From NCBI GenBank assembly GCA_043228905.1, contig JBHGNT010000001.1, positions 5,456,001 to 5,520,000 on the forward strand: DNA of 64,000 nucleotides, in the 5' to 3' direction. The notes below the pieces were generated by a model that was not told the origin of the DNA, did no database searches, and saw nothing but the letters and a program-made list of their open reading frames with translations. Of the stretch, positions 11,096 to 23,057 are shown in pieces. The position numbers and the translations under genes are program-made. The stretch comes from Azolla caroliniana. Lineage: Eukaryota; Polypodiophyta. Position 1 is the first letter of the stretch. Each line of letters starts with the position of its first letter.

Positions 11096-14000
11096 ATGAA
11101 GATGTACAGGTCTATAAGCAGCAATAGCTGTGCAATCACAATAGCCATTACTCATCCTCTCAGAGGAAACCCTAATTATCTCTGCTATAACATAGGATCC
11201 TCTTCTTCTCTTCACAAAACAACTGGTGTCCAATGTCCTCTTCCTCCTCCGTTGGGCTATTCATGGAAAAGCTTGAAAATAGGGACGTCAGAGCCTTTCT
11301 CATCAGCTAGATCCACGAGAAGCTTTCACAGCTCAGTTTGTAGTCTGATAAGACAGAGTATTTCCAACCCTAATGCTAATACTAACCCTAAATCTTCCTC
11401 AGAGAAAGGGAAGGTTAGTAGAAAGAGAGGTTCAGTCCAAACCAAAGCCAAGGGGTCTTCTTCCTCCTCCTCTTCCTCCTCCTCTTCTTCTTTCAATGGT
11501 GTTTCAAAGAATTCACCTCACAAAGATGTTTCAAAAGCTATGGCGAAGAGGTCTCCCTTATCATCATCATCATCAACAACATCATCATCTTCTTCTTCCC
11601 AAGGAGTGACTAGGGCTCGTCGCAAAAATATGACAGCTATGGTGGATCAAGAACTTGAGGATATTAATGTTGAATCAGATGAATGCTTTGATGAAGGTGC
11701 AGAGGATTCAGAACAAGATACTGACGTGGACTTTGAGAGTGATGGTGATGATGAAGGTAAATGCCATTATCTTTTTTGATCATTTCATTATTATTATGTG
11801 GAGTCAATGAGGATTTGATCTAGCTATGCCTTATATTGATTCAAAGATGAAGCTACCTAGCAATGTCATATATTGATTCGATCTAGCAATGCCATATAAA
11901 GAAATGACATAATTTCTAATTGTTGTAGATAAAATCAATACATTTATGATTAAATGCACTCTACTAACAATTGGATAAGGACATTTTCCAAGTTTTGGAG
12001 ATAAGACTATTGAATTTGATGAATAATTGATTGTGCAATGAATGAGAGAGACTAAAAATGAGTTTTTTTATGATGCAAAGTAGCATTGGCAATTGTTGGA
12101 AATAAGATAGATGATAAGATGAAGCTCTACTTTCAGAAATATGGTTGATTAAGCGAGAAGTTCAACAACGAGAATGTGTTTTGAATATGTATAATTGGAG
12201 TGGGGATCATGATGAAAATTACAGTGACATTGATGAGTTCGCAGGGTTGATTAACTGTGGATATGCTTTTGGTTATAATGATAAGTTTGAAGGTGTTGGT
12301 GATTATGATACAAATTCAAAGGTTGTGAGGATAATGACGAGTTCAAAGATGGTGAAGATGGTTGTGGTTGTGATAAAGATGATTTTACAGAGTCGATTCA
12401 GAGTGAATATGGATGTGCGATTTATGAGAACAATGAGTTTGAAGATGATGAACATGGCAAAAATAAAATGATTACGAGTTTGACGATGGTGACAATGGTA
12501 GTGTTGATGATGTGGAGTTCGCAGAGTCAATTAAAAATGATTATGGTGCAGCCATATAGGATAAAACTGAGTTTGAAGGTGATGAACATGGCAATGATAA
12601 TTGATTATGAGATTAATGCTGGTGATGGTGAGTTTGCAGAGTTGATTGTGGTGGTGGCAGTGATGATAATGATAGTATTTTGAAGATTGTGAACATATTA
12701 ATATTGATACTGTGTTTGCATAGCTGGCCTAGAGTGAATATGATGATGGGGACGTGTTTATGTAGAGTTTTCAGCTGATTAAGGGTGAATATGGTGATAC
12801 TAATTTGGTGTTGATGATAAACTTCCATAATGGATTAAGGATGATTAAATTTCTAAGCATTAGTTTTTTTCTGAATTTGCAGAATTTGAAGATGGTGATG
12901 ATGACTATGAGGATGATGATTTTATTGATGATATGCTTGAAGAAGAGGGAGAAGGGGATGGTGAAATCCATGTATGCCTCATTCTTCCATATTCTATGTT
13001 TTTTTGCCAACAGGGAATTGAAAAAACTGATGATAAATAATAACTCTCACATTTATCTCGGAACTATGAACAAAAGAGTCTTCAGCATGATGAAGTGAGA
13101 TTTATTAGAATAGCCATTGCCAAGCATAGATCTAATGCTCAAAATATATGTTTAAACTTATCAAAGTTTATGAGAATGTCCTCGAATTTGAGCAAGAGTA
13201 AATGTTTTGGACATTAGGTCAACAGAAGGAAGTTCAAAGGGATGATGGAATAGCAATAGCTCAAATTAGGTGTAAATTTGGATGTTATCATAGTTTCATT
13301 TGGTTGATTATTTTTTAAGATAGGAAAATCGCTTTTACAGAAGCATGGCTAGGTCTACCTTAGTCAATGCAATAAAGCTTTTGTATAAGTTTTATATGTT
13401 CATTAGGCATAACAGTTCAGTGAGTGAATTGCTTTCAGCTTGGTGATGGAGGAGATGGGGGTGGAGTGAACCTAGGTCAGACACAATGGGGAGAGAAGGC
13501 ATTGGCGATTGCCAAAGAAGTCTTGGAAGAATTTGGAAGTAATTTCTCTTTATATGCATTCAAGGTGTCCCTTAGAGGTTGTGTATTCGTGCGGCTCGAC
13601 AAGTTATCGGATAGGTAAAAATTTCTCGTGAGAATAATGCTAAAAAGGTTTTAAAAAAATGTCCAAAGCATCACAACCTCATTATTCTTGTTTTCACATA
13701 TTCTTGAACACACCCCACCCCACTCCGCACATAACACACAGGACACAGCACACACCTTAGAATCCTATAGATCTCTTTTCGACTTATGCTACTACTTTTG
13801 TGCAGGTATGGATCCCCAACGATGGTCGAGATTGAAAGCTTTTCGGGTATATATGGGAAGCGTTTGGAGGAGGCGGGTCAAAATGGAACCCTTCCGGACA
13901 ATTTGGCAATAGAGGTAATATATCTCATGTATTTCTTTGGCTAACATGCAGAGACCTAAAGGCTAATTTGTTGGTTTATTACCCATGGTTTGGAGAAATA

Positions 14001-14719
14001 GCCTGTCATTGCAGAGTCTAGATTGTAACCCATAACCATAAAATGTTACTTACCATATGCTTTACCCACTACATCATTATGAAATATGTTAGAACACCAA
14101 AACATGTTCATGCAGTTCATTTATTGTATGGATGTATTAAAACATCGTGTATGCATTATGCTTGGTATCCAATCTCGTTGTTTGCTAAAGTAAAAAGAAA
14201 CATGATTGAGCTAGCCATCACTGTAGACGTGAATTCTTAATCAGAGAAGACAACAAAGCATAAGCGTGACCAAAGGCTTACCACTACACCATCATGTACT
14301 AATGCATTTAGTTGTATATAATTGTAAATTATATATTTACTTATAGATATAAAGGCAATGCTTATGTATTGTGCATCAACATGTCATGTCCTGTTTTGTT
14401 TCTTGTATAGGTCTCATCTCCTGGAGCTGAGAGGGTAGTGGAGATTCCTGGCCAGCTTGAAAGGTTCAAAGACCTTCCAATGTTTGTGAGATATGTAGAG
14501 AAAACTGATGCTACCCGTGGAGAGGTGTTAAAAGACAACATTCTCACATTAGAGTCTTTTGAAGCCGAATCTGATAAATCCATATGGAAGCTTGCTAATG
14601 TGAGGGCTAATCGAGAACAAGCAGGAAAAGGCCGAGTATTGACAAGAAAACAAAAGGAATGGAGGGCCGAACTTCCCTTGTCATCGTTGCGATTGGTGCA
14701 CCTTTACATGGATGTTTGA
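11096..14719 (+). CDS. organellar RimP-like ribosome maturation factor (UPF0090/DUF150)
   Basis: Bacterial RimP helps assemble the 30S ribosomal subunit. Plants carry nuclear, organelle-targeted homologues of the UPF0090 family. Exons 11096-11756, 12883-12971, 13439-13614, 13806-13914 and 14411-14719 splice in frame at GT-AG sites to 447 codons. Residues 1-~100 look like a transit peptide, rich in Ser and Arg and poor in acid. Residues ~100-180 are Ser/Lys runs, and ~190-250 are strongly acidic (DVDFESDGDDE, then FEDGDDDYEDDDFIDDMLEEE). The RimP N-terminal domain follows (WGEKALAIAKEVLEEFG to VFVRLDKLSD). Then come the family signature LAIEVSSPGAERVVEIPGQL and the C-terminal SH3-like part ending RLVHLYMDV. 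The acidic linker and low-complexity N-terminus are additions relative to the ~150-residue bacterial protein. Start 11096 is the first ATG; 11102 is equally possible. Confidence 0.86.
12235..12882 (+). repeat. degenerate GAT-rich repeat array in intron 1 of the RimP-like gene
   Basis: The motif GAGTTYGCAGAGT followed by AGTGAATATGG-like sequence recurs at about 12235, 12381, 12515, 12630, 12712 and 12764. The same phrase, GAATTTGCAG at 12873, forms the acceptor of exon 2. Spacing shrinks from ~146 to ~50 bp, so the units are unequal and decayed. Several units read as acidic peptides interrupted by stops (for example NNEFEDDEHG), similar to the Asp/Glu-rich exon 2. Exon 2 may derive from one unit, or dead copies of it may have spread. 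No unit is a clean exon now. Confidence 0.55.
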
Positions 14720-17700
14720 AAAAAGTTAGTTAATAATGCATTAGAATTTGTTCATATTCTTCATTGCTCCTTGCCAAAAGAAGTCAGTCTAAATATTCAC
14801 CAGCTTCAATTTTTTGTCTGTTATTTCAATTGAATGTTGGCATACATTGCTGGAGATGACAAACCTCGAGGTGATCCAAAGTGTGAAAGATCAAGATTAA
14901 AACATATATAGGAAGGTTTATTATTCTTTATAAAAGCGGATGAATGGGTTTTAAACCAAAGGGCAGGAGCTCAACTCTGATGGAACCTCTATTGAGAGAT
15001 AAAAAAGATGATGGTTGATGGATGTCACCTAGTACTGTTGTATTAAGTATTGCTGGTTTTGAAATCCTAGGCTTATCACTAGGAAGAAATGTAAAAGTTA
15101 ATACCGATTATATTACCAAGATAATTTTTAAAAGTGTTTACCAAGAATCCTTTCCTCTGACATTTGAATATCTTTCTTAGTTTCAGAAGCTTCAATTGAC
15201 AATGCTTCTCTGCCAACATGCATCAACCTCACTTCTCCAACTTGGACATACCATTCTTGTTGTTAAGGGAAGTACATTCTCCACTTAAGCACAAGGAAAA
15301 GCCTTAGAAAAATTCTTGAGCCATATGTGAATACACCGTCTTCACAAACAGATGAAACCCTTGTGTCATGTTTGGGTCCAAGGTTTGTGTTTCTGACCTT
15401 TGGAGGACAATATTGATCATGGCCAGGTGTTGTAAGTTTTCAGAAGTAGATGAGACTCTCGTGTTATGTTTGGGTCCAAGGTTCATGTTTCTGACCTCTC
15501 GAGGACAATATTGATCATGGTCGTGTATTGTATGGCTAAGTGGTATAAAGGCAATTCCCATTCATGACAAGCTGTTGTGTTTATTCATCTATTTGAATGG
15601 ATGCACTTGGGTTGGATTTATGACTCATGGGATTATACAAGGGTGTGTTTAACTATGTTTGTGGTGAGACTTCATGGCATTCAATATTGTATGAAAATGG
15701 ATATATCAAATGTGTATTCTTTAGAATATTGAGAGGAAATGACATGCTTGAGGATAAGTAATCATGGGATTTATTCCATTTCACCACACTCATAGATTTT
15801 ATTGCAAATGCCTACAAAGGTTATAAATGTTGACAACCATCCCCTTGAAAGGATAGATGAACTTTCAATACATCAACATAAACCTCACAAATAATGTCAA
15901 GGTGAGGGCATTATGGGCAAGGAGGCAATGGAGGTGAACAATCAAGCTAAAGGAGCAAAGGCCATGAGTAATATATTAGAAACAGTCACAATATACTTAC
16001 CGAGTGGGCTCAAATAGAGTAGGAGAGAAACATAGAACAATTTAGTGGATTGCGGAGGAATGACCTGTTGGGATATCCAAATATCTTCATTAAGAGGTTC
16101 ACATTTTTAACAATGAAGGGTGAGTAAATCTACCTTAAAGAATAGACACAAACAAATATAACATTCAATTGAGTTCCCATCTAATCCAAAATCATCTTGT
16201 CCTCCTCATAACTTTATGTACTTTTTTGAGAATTAGTTAGAAACATTAATATTAAAGAAGAGGGAGAATTGGAGATCTAACACAATTAACAATGAATAAC
16301 GATGCCAACATGGAATGTATAATGGATTTGTTGTTGTTCTAAATTGCATAAGCTATGGGTGCTTTGATTTCTAGTCAACGGGGTATTTTATGAGCAGTTG
16401 AGCATAAGCATCCAAAAATGCACAATCCATTACATTCTGTGAAGGGTTAACAACTATGTTATATAGGGATAAATCCTCAATTATTCAATCAATTTGATGT
16501 TTATTTGAGATTTTTATCAAACAGGAGTTATGATAAGAGGTACTTTTGGTCAACATATTATATGAAGGACAACTAATATGGGACCAAAGATTATTATGGA
16601 ATTGTCCTCTTCTCTTTGGTATGAATAACGATAGTTGTTGATGAGGAATTTTAAAGTTTGTTGTGAAGTAGACCAATCAAAGTTTGTTCATTCTATGGTG
16701 GATGCCCTAGATTTGCGTGCTTGCTAGAGATGAAGGTTTTGCAAAGAGATTTGCATAAGTGGAATCATGGAAATAAACTTGGTCATACTTTCCAATTATC
16801 ACAATATAGGTTAACCTAGAATACACTAGATTGGATGCACATAATGCATAAATATGAGTTTTTGCCTATGATAGTGGATGTCACCACTCACAACTTCTTA
16901 TGGTCAGGTTGTCTCTACCATTTTCCAATAGTATAGTAGTTTAATAAACAATCCATGAATTATTTTGCTCAAATATTACGAAACTCCTTGTTAAGGTTTT
17001 ATTTATATCATCTTGAGGTTTCCAATATGATGCAATTGTTACGTGAAATCTCAAACCATGTCAAATTGATGGTAGTGTTGTGTGAAAGGTATTTGTTCAT
17101 ATTATAACAAAATTGTATGGGTATTAGGTAATTCATAATGCTTGAAGATGACAATCTATTGGTGGATGTAGTGAATAGTGATAGTCAAATGATTTTTTTT
17201 AGGTTGATGGTAATCACCTTTCTGGCTTCTCAAGTGTTTTGAAATATGTGCATTGACATCCCAACTAGAGAGGGAGAGCGCAAATTCCTTGTAAAAGGAG
17301 GTCATTTGGACTTAGAGAATATTTCATTGACCAATCTCTACTATAAACTCTTAAATATAGATTTTGAATATACTATATTAAATTGTGATTGCAAGAATTG
17401 GATACTAGGATAAATTTGGATTGACATGGGAGAAGCCCACAAGAACGTAATCGAAAGAACCACATTGTAGCCAAGTCTGATACGCATATTCACAAACTTG
17501 TAATCAACCAGTCTCCATATTTTTGTCCCAACCTCATGTCTTAGACCAAAGAGAATTTGAGCTAAGTCTTATGGAAGTCATGGAACATATTATGGACAAA
17601 CAGATGGGCTATAGTGTGTACAAATCTATAATTTAACCATCTAGATAAGAAGATAGTTTTTGCAGTTTGTTGCAACACAAGTGATATAATATATGAAACA

Positions 17701-17936
17701 TGAGACTCCATATCTCTCCTAAGCCATGATACATTTGTGCTGCAAAAAAATACATTTATCGAGGAATCTTTTAAGGCATCATGAAGCAAATGGAATGCAT
17801 CCATCTTTCAAACCAAGTCTTCGTATATTGCATCTATATGAACTTTGTGTGAGGTTGATGACTTGCAATTTTTATTAGAAGTAAAGAGAGAAAAAGAGAA
17901 AGAGAAAGTCAGACGTGATATTCCAAGTGTGATATT
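14720..17936. other. spacer with a 97-bp tandem duplication
   Basis: No gene recognised in 3.2 kb. At 15345-15535 a ~97-bp unit occurs twice, recognisable by ATGTTTGGGTCCAAGG at 15369 and 15466 and GGACAATATTGATCATGG in each copy. The rest is AT-rich, and short open frames show no family resemblance. Confidence 0.5.
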
Positions 17937-17957
17937 GAGAGAGAGAGTAGAGAGAGA

Positions 17958-18019
<62 letters not shown>
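17937..18019 (+). repeat. (GA)n microsatellite
   Basis: Nearly pure GA dinucleotides over ~80 bp, directly abutting the 5' end of a SINE copy. Further GA tracts at 18224-18241 and 18374-18398 separate and follow the SINE units. Confidence 0.85.
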
Positions 18020-18020
<1 letters not shown>

Positions 18021-18021
18021 C

Positions 18022-18224
18022 AGATGGATGTAGCTCAGTTGGTAAGGTTGCCCAATGGAGACCAGACCACTCATGGGTTCAACCCCTACATTCCACAGTG
18101 GCATCTAGTGAATTAAGAGATATGTATGGCGTATACAATAGAGAGGTGAGTAAAATTGGGTTTCGAACCCAAGACATAATGACTTGTAAGGTAACAACTT
18201 ACCAATAGGGTAAGCTAATTACGA
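18022..18224 (+). mobile_element. tRNA-derived SINE, copy A
   Basis: The head reads like a tRNA gene. RNA polymerase III box A TAGCTCAGTTGG is at 18031-18042 and box B GGGTTCAACCCC at 18075-18086, about 33 bp apart. There is no convincing cloverleaf or anticodon arm, so it is tRNA-derived rather than a tRNA. The body contains GATATGTATGG, AGAGAGGTGAG, the palindrome GGGTTTCGAACCC and CTTACCAATAGGGTAAGCTAATTA. The same body occurs at 18251-18371 and, inverted, at 24577-24745. That makes it a dispersed family. Confidence 0.7.
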
Positions 18225-18250
18225 TTGAGAGAGAGAGAGAGTGAGAATGA

Positions 18251-18371
18251 GAATTGAGAGATATGTATGGAGTATATAATAGAGAGGTGAGTATAATTGG
18301 GTTTCGAACCCAAGACATAGTATAATGGCTTGTAGAGTAACAACTTAGTAATAAGGTAAGCTAATTACAAT
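18251..18371 (+). mobile_element. SINE copy B, headless
   Basis: This repeats the body of copy A (GATATGTATGGAGTATA to GGTAAGCTAATTACA) 141 bp downstream, with a GA tract on each side. The tRNA-like head is missing. It is either a 5'-truncated insertion or, more simply, a tandem duplication of the SINE tail plus the GA tract. Confidence 0.6.
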
Positions 18372-18403
<32 letters not shown>

Positions 18404-18458
18404 TCTCCAACAACGGGCACTCTCTTATTTCTGTCTCTCTCTCTCTAATTCGTGAGAT

Positions 18459-18467
18459 GTATATATA
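18459..18467 (+). promoter_or_regulatory. TATA box, HD-Zip gene
   Basis: TATATATAG lies ~145 bp upstream of the HD-Zip start codon and is the best TATA candidate there. A long pyrimidine tract, (CT)n at 18551-18592, lies in the predicted leader just before the ATG. Confidence 0.45.
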
Positions 18468-18546
18468 GATGCACTAGGCTCGATAAAAATAGGAGATGGT
18501 GGCATTGGCAAACTATTGAAGTATATCACATTGAACCTACTGACGA

Positions 18547-18550
<4 letters not shown>

Positions 18551-18595
<45 letters not shown>
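18551..18595 (+). repeat. (CT)n tract in the HD-Zip leader
   Basis: About 20 CT units end 10 bp before the ATG at 18605. CT-rich leaders are common in plant genes. The length of this one makes it likely to vary between individuals. Confidence 0.7.
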
Positions 18596-18604
18596 CCTTT
18601 ACTA

Positions 18605-21600
18605 ATGGCAAATACATTCTCTAATGTTCTTGATCTTCCACAAATCTCTCCTATGTCCTTACCACCTCTTCGTCCTCCTCCAACAGGTAACTTCTATTCT
18701 AATTTGATCACCATTGCACTATCAATTTGCCTCATGATTTTTAGTTTGAGATTCCAAACAAAGAACTCCATGTTCTACAACCATATATTTATTAGCTTTA
18801 GTTTATTATATATTAAATCAATCTCATTTTTCGTGGTTGATATAAGGTTCACCAGGCCCCCTCCAACACACACACACACATGTTTGTAAGTTTTGTAACC
18901 AAACTAAAAGGCTAGAAACTTGTGAGATTGTAAGTTATGATTTTGTCAAGACATGACGATTTGGTATCTATTAATGCAATTTGAGCAAAAAATAATTGGG
19001 AACTTGAGATCATGCATGCATATCTTAATCGAAGCATAACAAGTCTCACATAGATTAAGGCTTTGTTTTATAGTTCTCACATGTGCTCAATATATATTCC
19101 TTGTGTGATTAAAAGGACGTAAATCACATACTAAATATTTATTGATAGCCATGATCTCATATGCAAATGACCAACTTGGATATGTTGGAATACTAAAGTA
19201 TGCAACATCCTATTAAAGTAAATGTGACATCTGTATGACTCTTTGGAGAATGTGATACCTCACACACACACAATAATCCTTGCCTTGTCTTTGAGACTTT
19301 ATTTGAGAAATTGGATACTAGCGAAAATTTCTTGATTGATTGAATGCACTTGTGTAACTTGGTTTTAATGAGATGGGCATACATTTCATAGGTAACACAT
19401 CCAATGGAGAAATGATGCAATTAGGTTCAACATTAAATCATGGTCATCCACACCAAACAATATATGAGTATGATAGAAGGGTCATGATGATGATGATGGA
19501 GGAGGATGAGGGAGCGTCTAGTAAAAAGAGGCGATTAGGAGTGGACCAAGTACGAATTTTGGAAAGTAGCTTTAAGGAAGAAAAGAAGTTAGAGCCAGAG
19601 AGAAAGGTGCAAATTGCTCAACAACTAGGGTTGCAACCTCGCCAAGTTGCCATTTGGTTCCAAAATCGTCGTGCTCGTTCAAGGAGCAAGCAATTGGAGC
19701 GTGACTATATTGTTCTCAAATCCCTCTATGATGTTGCGACTTTGGAAAAACAAAAGCTCCAAGATGAGGTCTTGTTCTCATTCCTCATAAATCTAATTCT
19801 TGTGTTTCATACAAAATGCACTCTAGAGGTATTACAAAGGCATGTAGATCAAACATGTAGTGCATGGGCTACAACACCGTACAGGCAACATACACATCAT
19901 GGTACTTACCAATAGGAGGTAACCATTGCACCTATCAAGTGTGAGGCTATCTTGGAATTGTTCTTGTTTATAAGGGGCTCATCCAAATTGATTGTATTTA
20001 TTATTGGTCATGACATGATCAATTCTTATATAAAGATGATCGATTCATTTTATCATTCTAAATATTAGCATTACATGTTCATTATTATGAGCAACTCACG
20101 TAGAGAAATTCATTACTATGCACTAGACTTGTATCCATGTGATAGAATGCTACAATCCTTCTAGATTTGTAATTAGCAAAATCATTGGCATTTGTCATAC
20201 ACAATGTACATTAATCTTTAACGTGTGCATTGGTAGTGCACTATGATTTCATATCTACCCACATCGTGCAAAGAAAAGAATGATCAGGTCTCCATATCCA
20301 ATCACATAGAAAATGTGAAATTCATGTGTAGGGTTTTGCTTCTCCAGTATAAAGTATTTGGTTAAAGAACAATGGTCCATGGTCCACCTTGAACACATAT
20401 GTCCAAGTCACTATACAATGTGATTGGGCGAGTCCTGTCCTACTTGTGTGATGCATAAGAATCTAAGAAGCATGATTATAGTAGATATTGGAAAGAAAAG
20501 TAGAAAGGAGGAGAAACCTGTACATTATTATATTTGGGACCACTTGAATTTGGTCTCCAAGCTCAAGGAACAAGTTTGCTCTTGATGTCTTTCAAAGTGG
20601 AGAATAACTATTCTACTTTGTTTTTAGGAAAAGCAATTTCCACTTTATAGGTGGTGTCCAATTATGAAACACATCTCAATCAAATATGTAGCAAAGGTTT
20701 GTTTTCTTTTATAAATGCTACAAAAAATCGGAGACAATTTTGTTCACATATGTTGTATCCATGAATGTCAAATTGATATCCATGTGTTGTATCCATGAAT
20801 GTCAAACTGAAATCCATGTGTTGTATCCATGAACCAGTTTTTGCAATTTTTGTATGTTGATAATAACATAATCTTGATATTTGGACTCTAGAGGGTCTTT
20901 CAAGGTGAGCATTGAACATAAGACTTACGTTTTCAACATTTGACCATGTATTCAAAGCATATGATTTATTAAGTTTCGACTTGTACTTTCATTCAAGAGC
21001 ATGCTAATTGCATTAATCAAGAGTTCCCTTTGTATTACCCTCCTTATTCGAATATATATGTCCATTTTTTTATTGGATAGAACTTGTAAATCACGAAGTT
21101 GGTTTGCTTTGAATGTATTCTCTTCAAAACTTTATGTCATTGGCAAATAAAACATTTATAGGAACAACCTTTAGGACCACACTTGAAAGAGTTATGTCAG
21201 TATGACAAGTTTTAAAGTTTCTCCTAAGTGGCTGATCTTTTAGAATATAAATTCGTACGATATATTATTGTGTTGATGTCCTTTTTAAAAAACTAACAAA
21301 CAGTTTTAAGTTAATGATTTGTATAGGTATAATGTTTACCGATTAGAGTATCGACGATTATACTTTTGTTTGTTGACAATTTTCCATGCATGTGCCAGGT
21401 TTTGCACTTAAAGAAAGAATTGAACAACATCATATCCACAAAGCAACATGAAGAACAAATACATATAAACAAGCAACAAAGCATGGGCAGGTTTAAACAT
21501 GCACTGGAAACACAAGATGCTTCAATAAATGCACATAACTCTTGTGGCGATTATAAGGAACATGATTCACATGAAGGCAAAACATCATCTTTATTACCAC

Positions 21601-21851
21601 TCACAACAGTCAAACCTAGGGATACTGCAAAAAGTGCATGTGAGGGTGCCATTATATTACGAACGACAAACAACAATGACACCCAACAACCTCAATGCCA
21701 CACACTAATCACTACAAATTTAGCACAACATATATCCATCAAGATGGAAGGAGAAGATTGTGGCCAACTTGTTTATTCCACTCGTCAATGCCTTGATGAT
21801 AACCACCACTATTTGAAATTCCACCATTGGCATGATATTTGGAGTGACTAA
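18605..21851 (+). CDS. class I HD-Zip homeodomain-leucine zipper transcription factor
   Basis: HD-Zip I proteins are plant-specific nuclear regulators that bind pseudopalindromic CAATNATTG as dimers, often in stress, light or organ-shape control. Exons 18605-18686, 19392-19768 and 21399-21851 splice in frame to 303 aa. The homeodomain covers residues ~72-127: [17 protein letters not shown], then [20 protein letters not shown] and helix 3 IWFQNRRAR. The zipper starts directly after it, with heptad positions L129, L136, A143, L150 and L157, and exon 2/3 joins within it. Upstream is a run of five Met and an acidic patch. The usual family sequence after RRAR is W-K; here it is S-R ([13 protein letters not shown]), a notable change at a normally fixed Trp. 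The donor of intron 2 (GTCTTG) is weak, so read-through giving a shortened zipper is possible. The protein ends in a Trp-containing tail (HHWHDIWSD), as in many activating family members. Confidence 0.88.
20751..20832 (+). repeat. 34-bp tandem repeat, 2.5 copies, HD-Zip intron 2
   Basis: TGTTGTATCCATGAATGTCA starts at 20751 and 20785, with a partial third unit at 20819, giving a strict 34-bp period. It is intronic, and I infer no function. Confidence 0.75.
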
Positions 21852-22453
21852 ATGGGGAACTTTTTTATTACATAGAATATACTCTCATTTTACACATGAT
21901 CATTCCCAGAATACAACATCATCCTAATTGTATTGAGTAAATCATAATTGTATCCATGGAATAAATCAAACTACTATATTGTTGTTGCTCACAAAAACAA
22001 ATGAACATATTTTAGTTTTCTCATAGCATTATTTATTTTATTGCATGACTTGTTATCGAATAAGAACTCAGAGACTAAGAAGTACACGTGGATGGTTATT
22101 CAAATTTTGTGTATTCTAGAATCATATAAAACAAGGCATTGAATGCCTCATTGCAGAGGTAGATATAGCTGCGTCAAGTTAACTATAAATAGAGAAAGAG
22201 TTACTATATTAAATTTGATAGATGATTCACTATAAACTCCACTCAATATGCAAAATGTCATTGTGATCTATGAATTGACCACTCTTCTCAACAACTTTTT
22301 GATCATGCACCAATAGCAATCCAATTACAATTCATAATCCAATGTGATGATGTGCATTTACATAGGAATAGGTTGTTGATGGTCAAGAAAAATTATATCA
22401 AGCATGAGATTGTTCTAAATTAATTTACTTGCTCTATGTTCATATGCAAAGCA
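21852..22453. other. spacer
   Basis: 3' flank of the HD-Zip gene, AT-rich. Nothing recognisable before the solo LTR. Confidence 0.5.
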
Positions 22454-22458
22454 TAGAA

Positions 22459-23052
22459 TGGTCGCCAAATTGTGTTCCTACTCCCTAGGAAGCACGGGTC
22501 GGATACTCAATCATTGAGTACCCTTCACCTAAGATCGTGGTAGGAGGGATGGGGATAACATGTAGACCACAATTAACAAATAGTATTTTTTTGGACACAC
22601 AGGGATTTGGCTACAACCAAATCGATCAACGATGATAGTCTGAATCGGCCACACCACCGATTGGCTAATAATCGCATAGCAATTCAAAGCTTGTTTTACC
22701 AATTAACAAACATAGATCGATAGGAAAAGGGTATTGTACACACAAAACTCTTATATATTAACGTTCCATCTAGAGACAACTTTATAAAAGATTCGTGCCC
22801 CTTTTTATAGGTACACATGCACCGCTATAACGCTGAATCGGATCGGCAAATCCCTCCTAATCATACTCTAATGGTCATAGCTATCTGGGTTCATATCGCG
22901 TCATATCCAATTATTGTTTTGGCTATGTCAATCTTTATAACAATATTAGCTACCACTTATATCCGGCTTCATACTTAGCCGGCGTTTGGCTTATCTCTTT
23001 GTCTTCTTTCCGCTCCTAAGGGTAACGATGTTGCTTGGTGGCATTTTGTACA
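22459..23052 (-). mobile_element. solo LTR, 594 bp, with TAGAA target duplication
   Basis: The block starts TG (22459), ends CA (23052) and is flanked by TAGAA at 22454-22458 and 23053-23057. GC content and codon-free composition differ from the surroundings. A TATA-like element CTATAAAAAGG reads on the minus strand at ~22803-22813, suggesting minus orientation. No coding region is attached, so it is best read as a solo LTR left by recombination between two LTRs. An alternative is a true LTR ending at GGAACACA with a stub of primer-binding sequence (TTTGGCGACC) after it. Confidence 0.65.
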
Positions 23053-23057
23053 TAGAA

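Noticed and set aside
17845-18033. Arg-Glu and Leu-Ser dipeptide open frames through GA/CT tracts (also at 23880, 24646 and 32414)
   Set aside because: Pure translation of microsatellites.
18026-18094. Possible functional tRNA gene
   Set aside because: Box A and box B are present, but no 7-bp acceptor stem, anticodon arm or terminator fits, and the same sequence recurs as part of longer dispersed copies.
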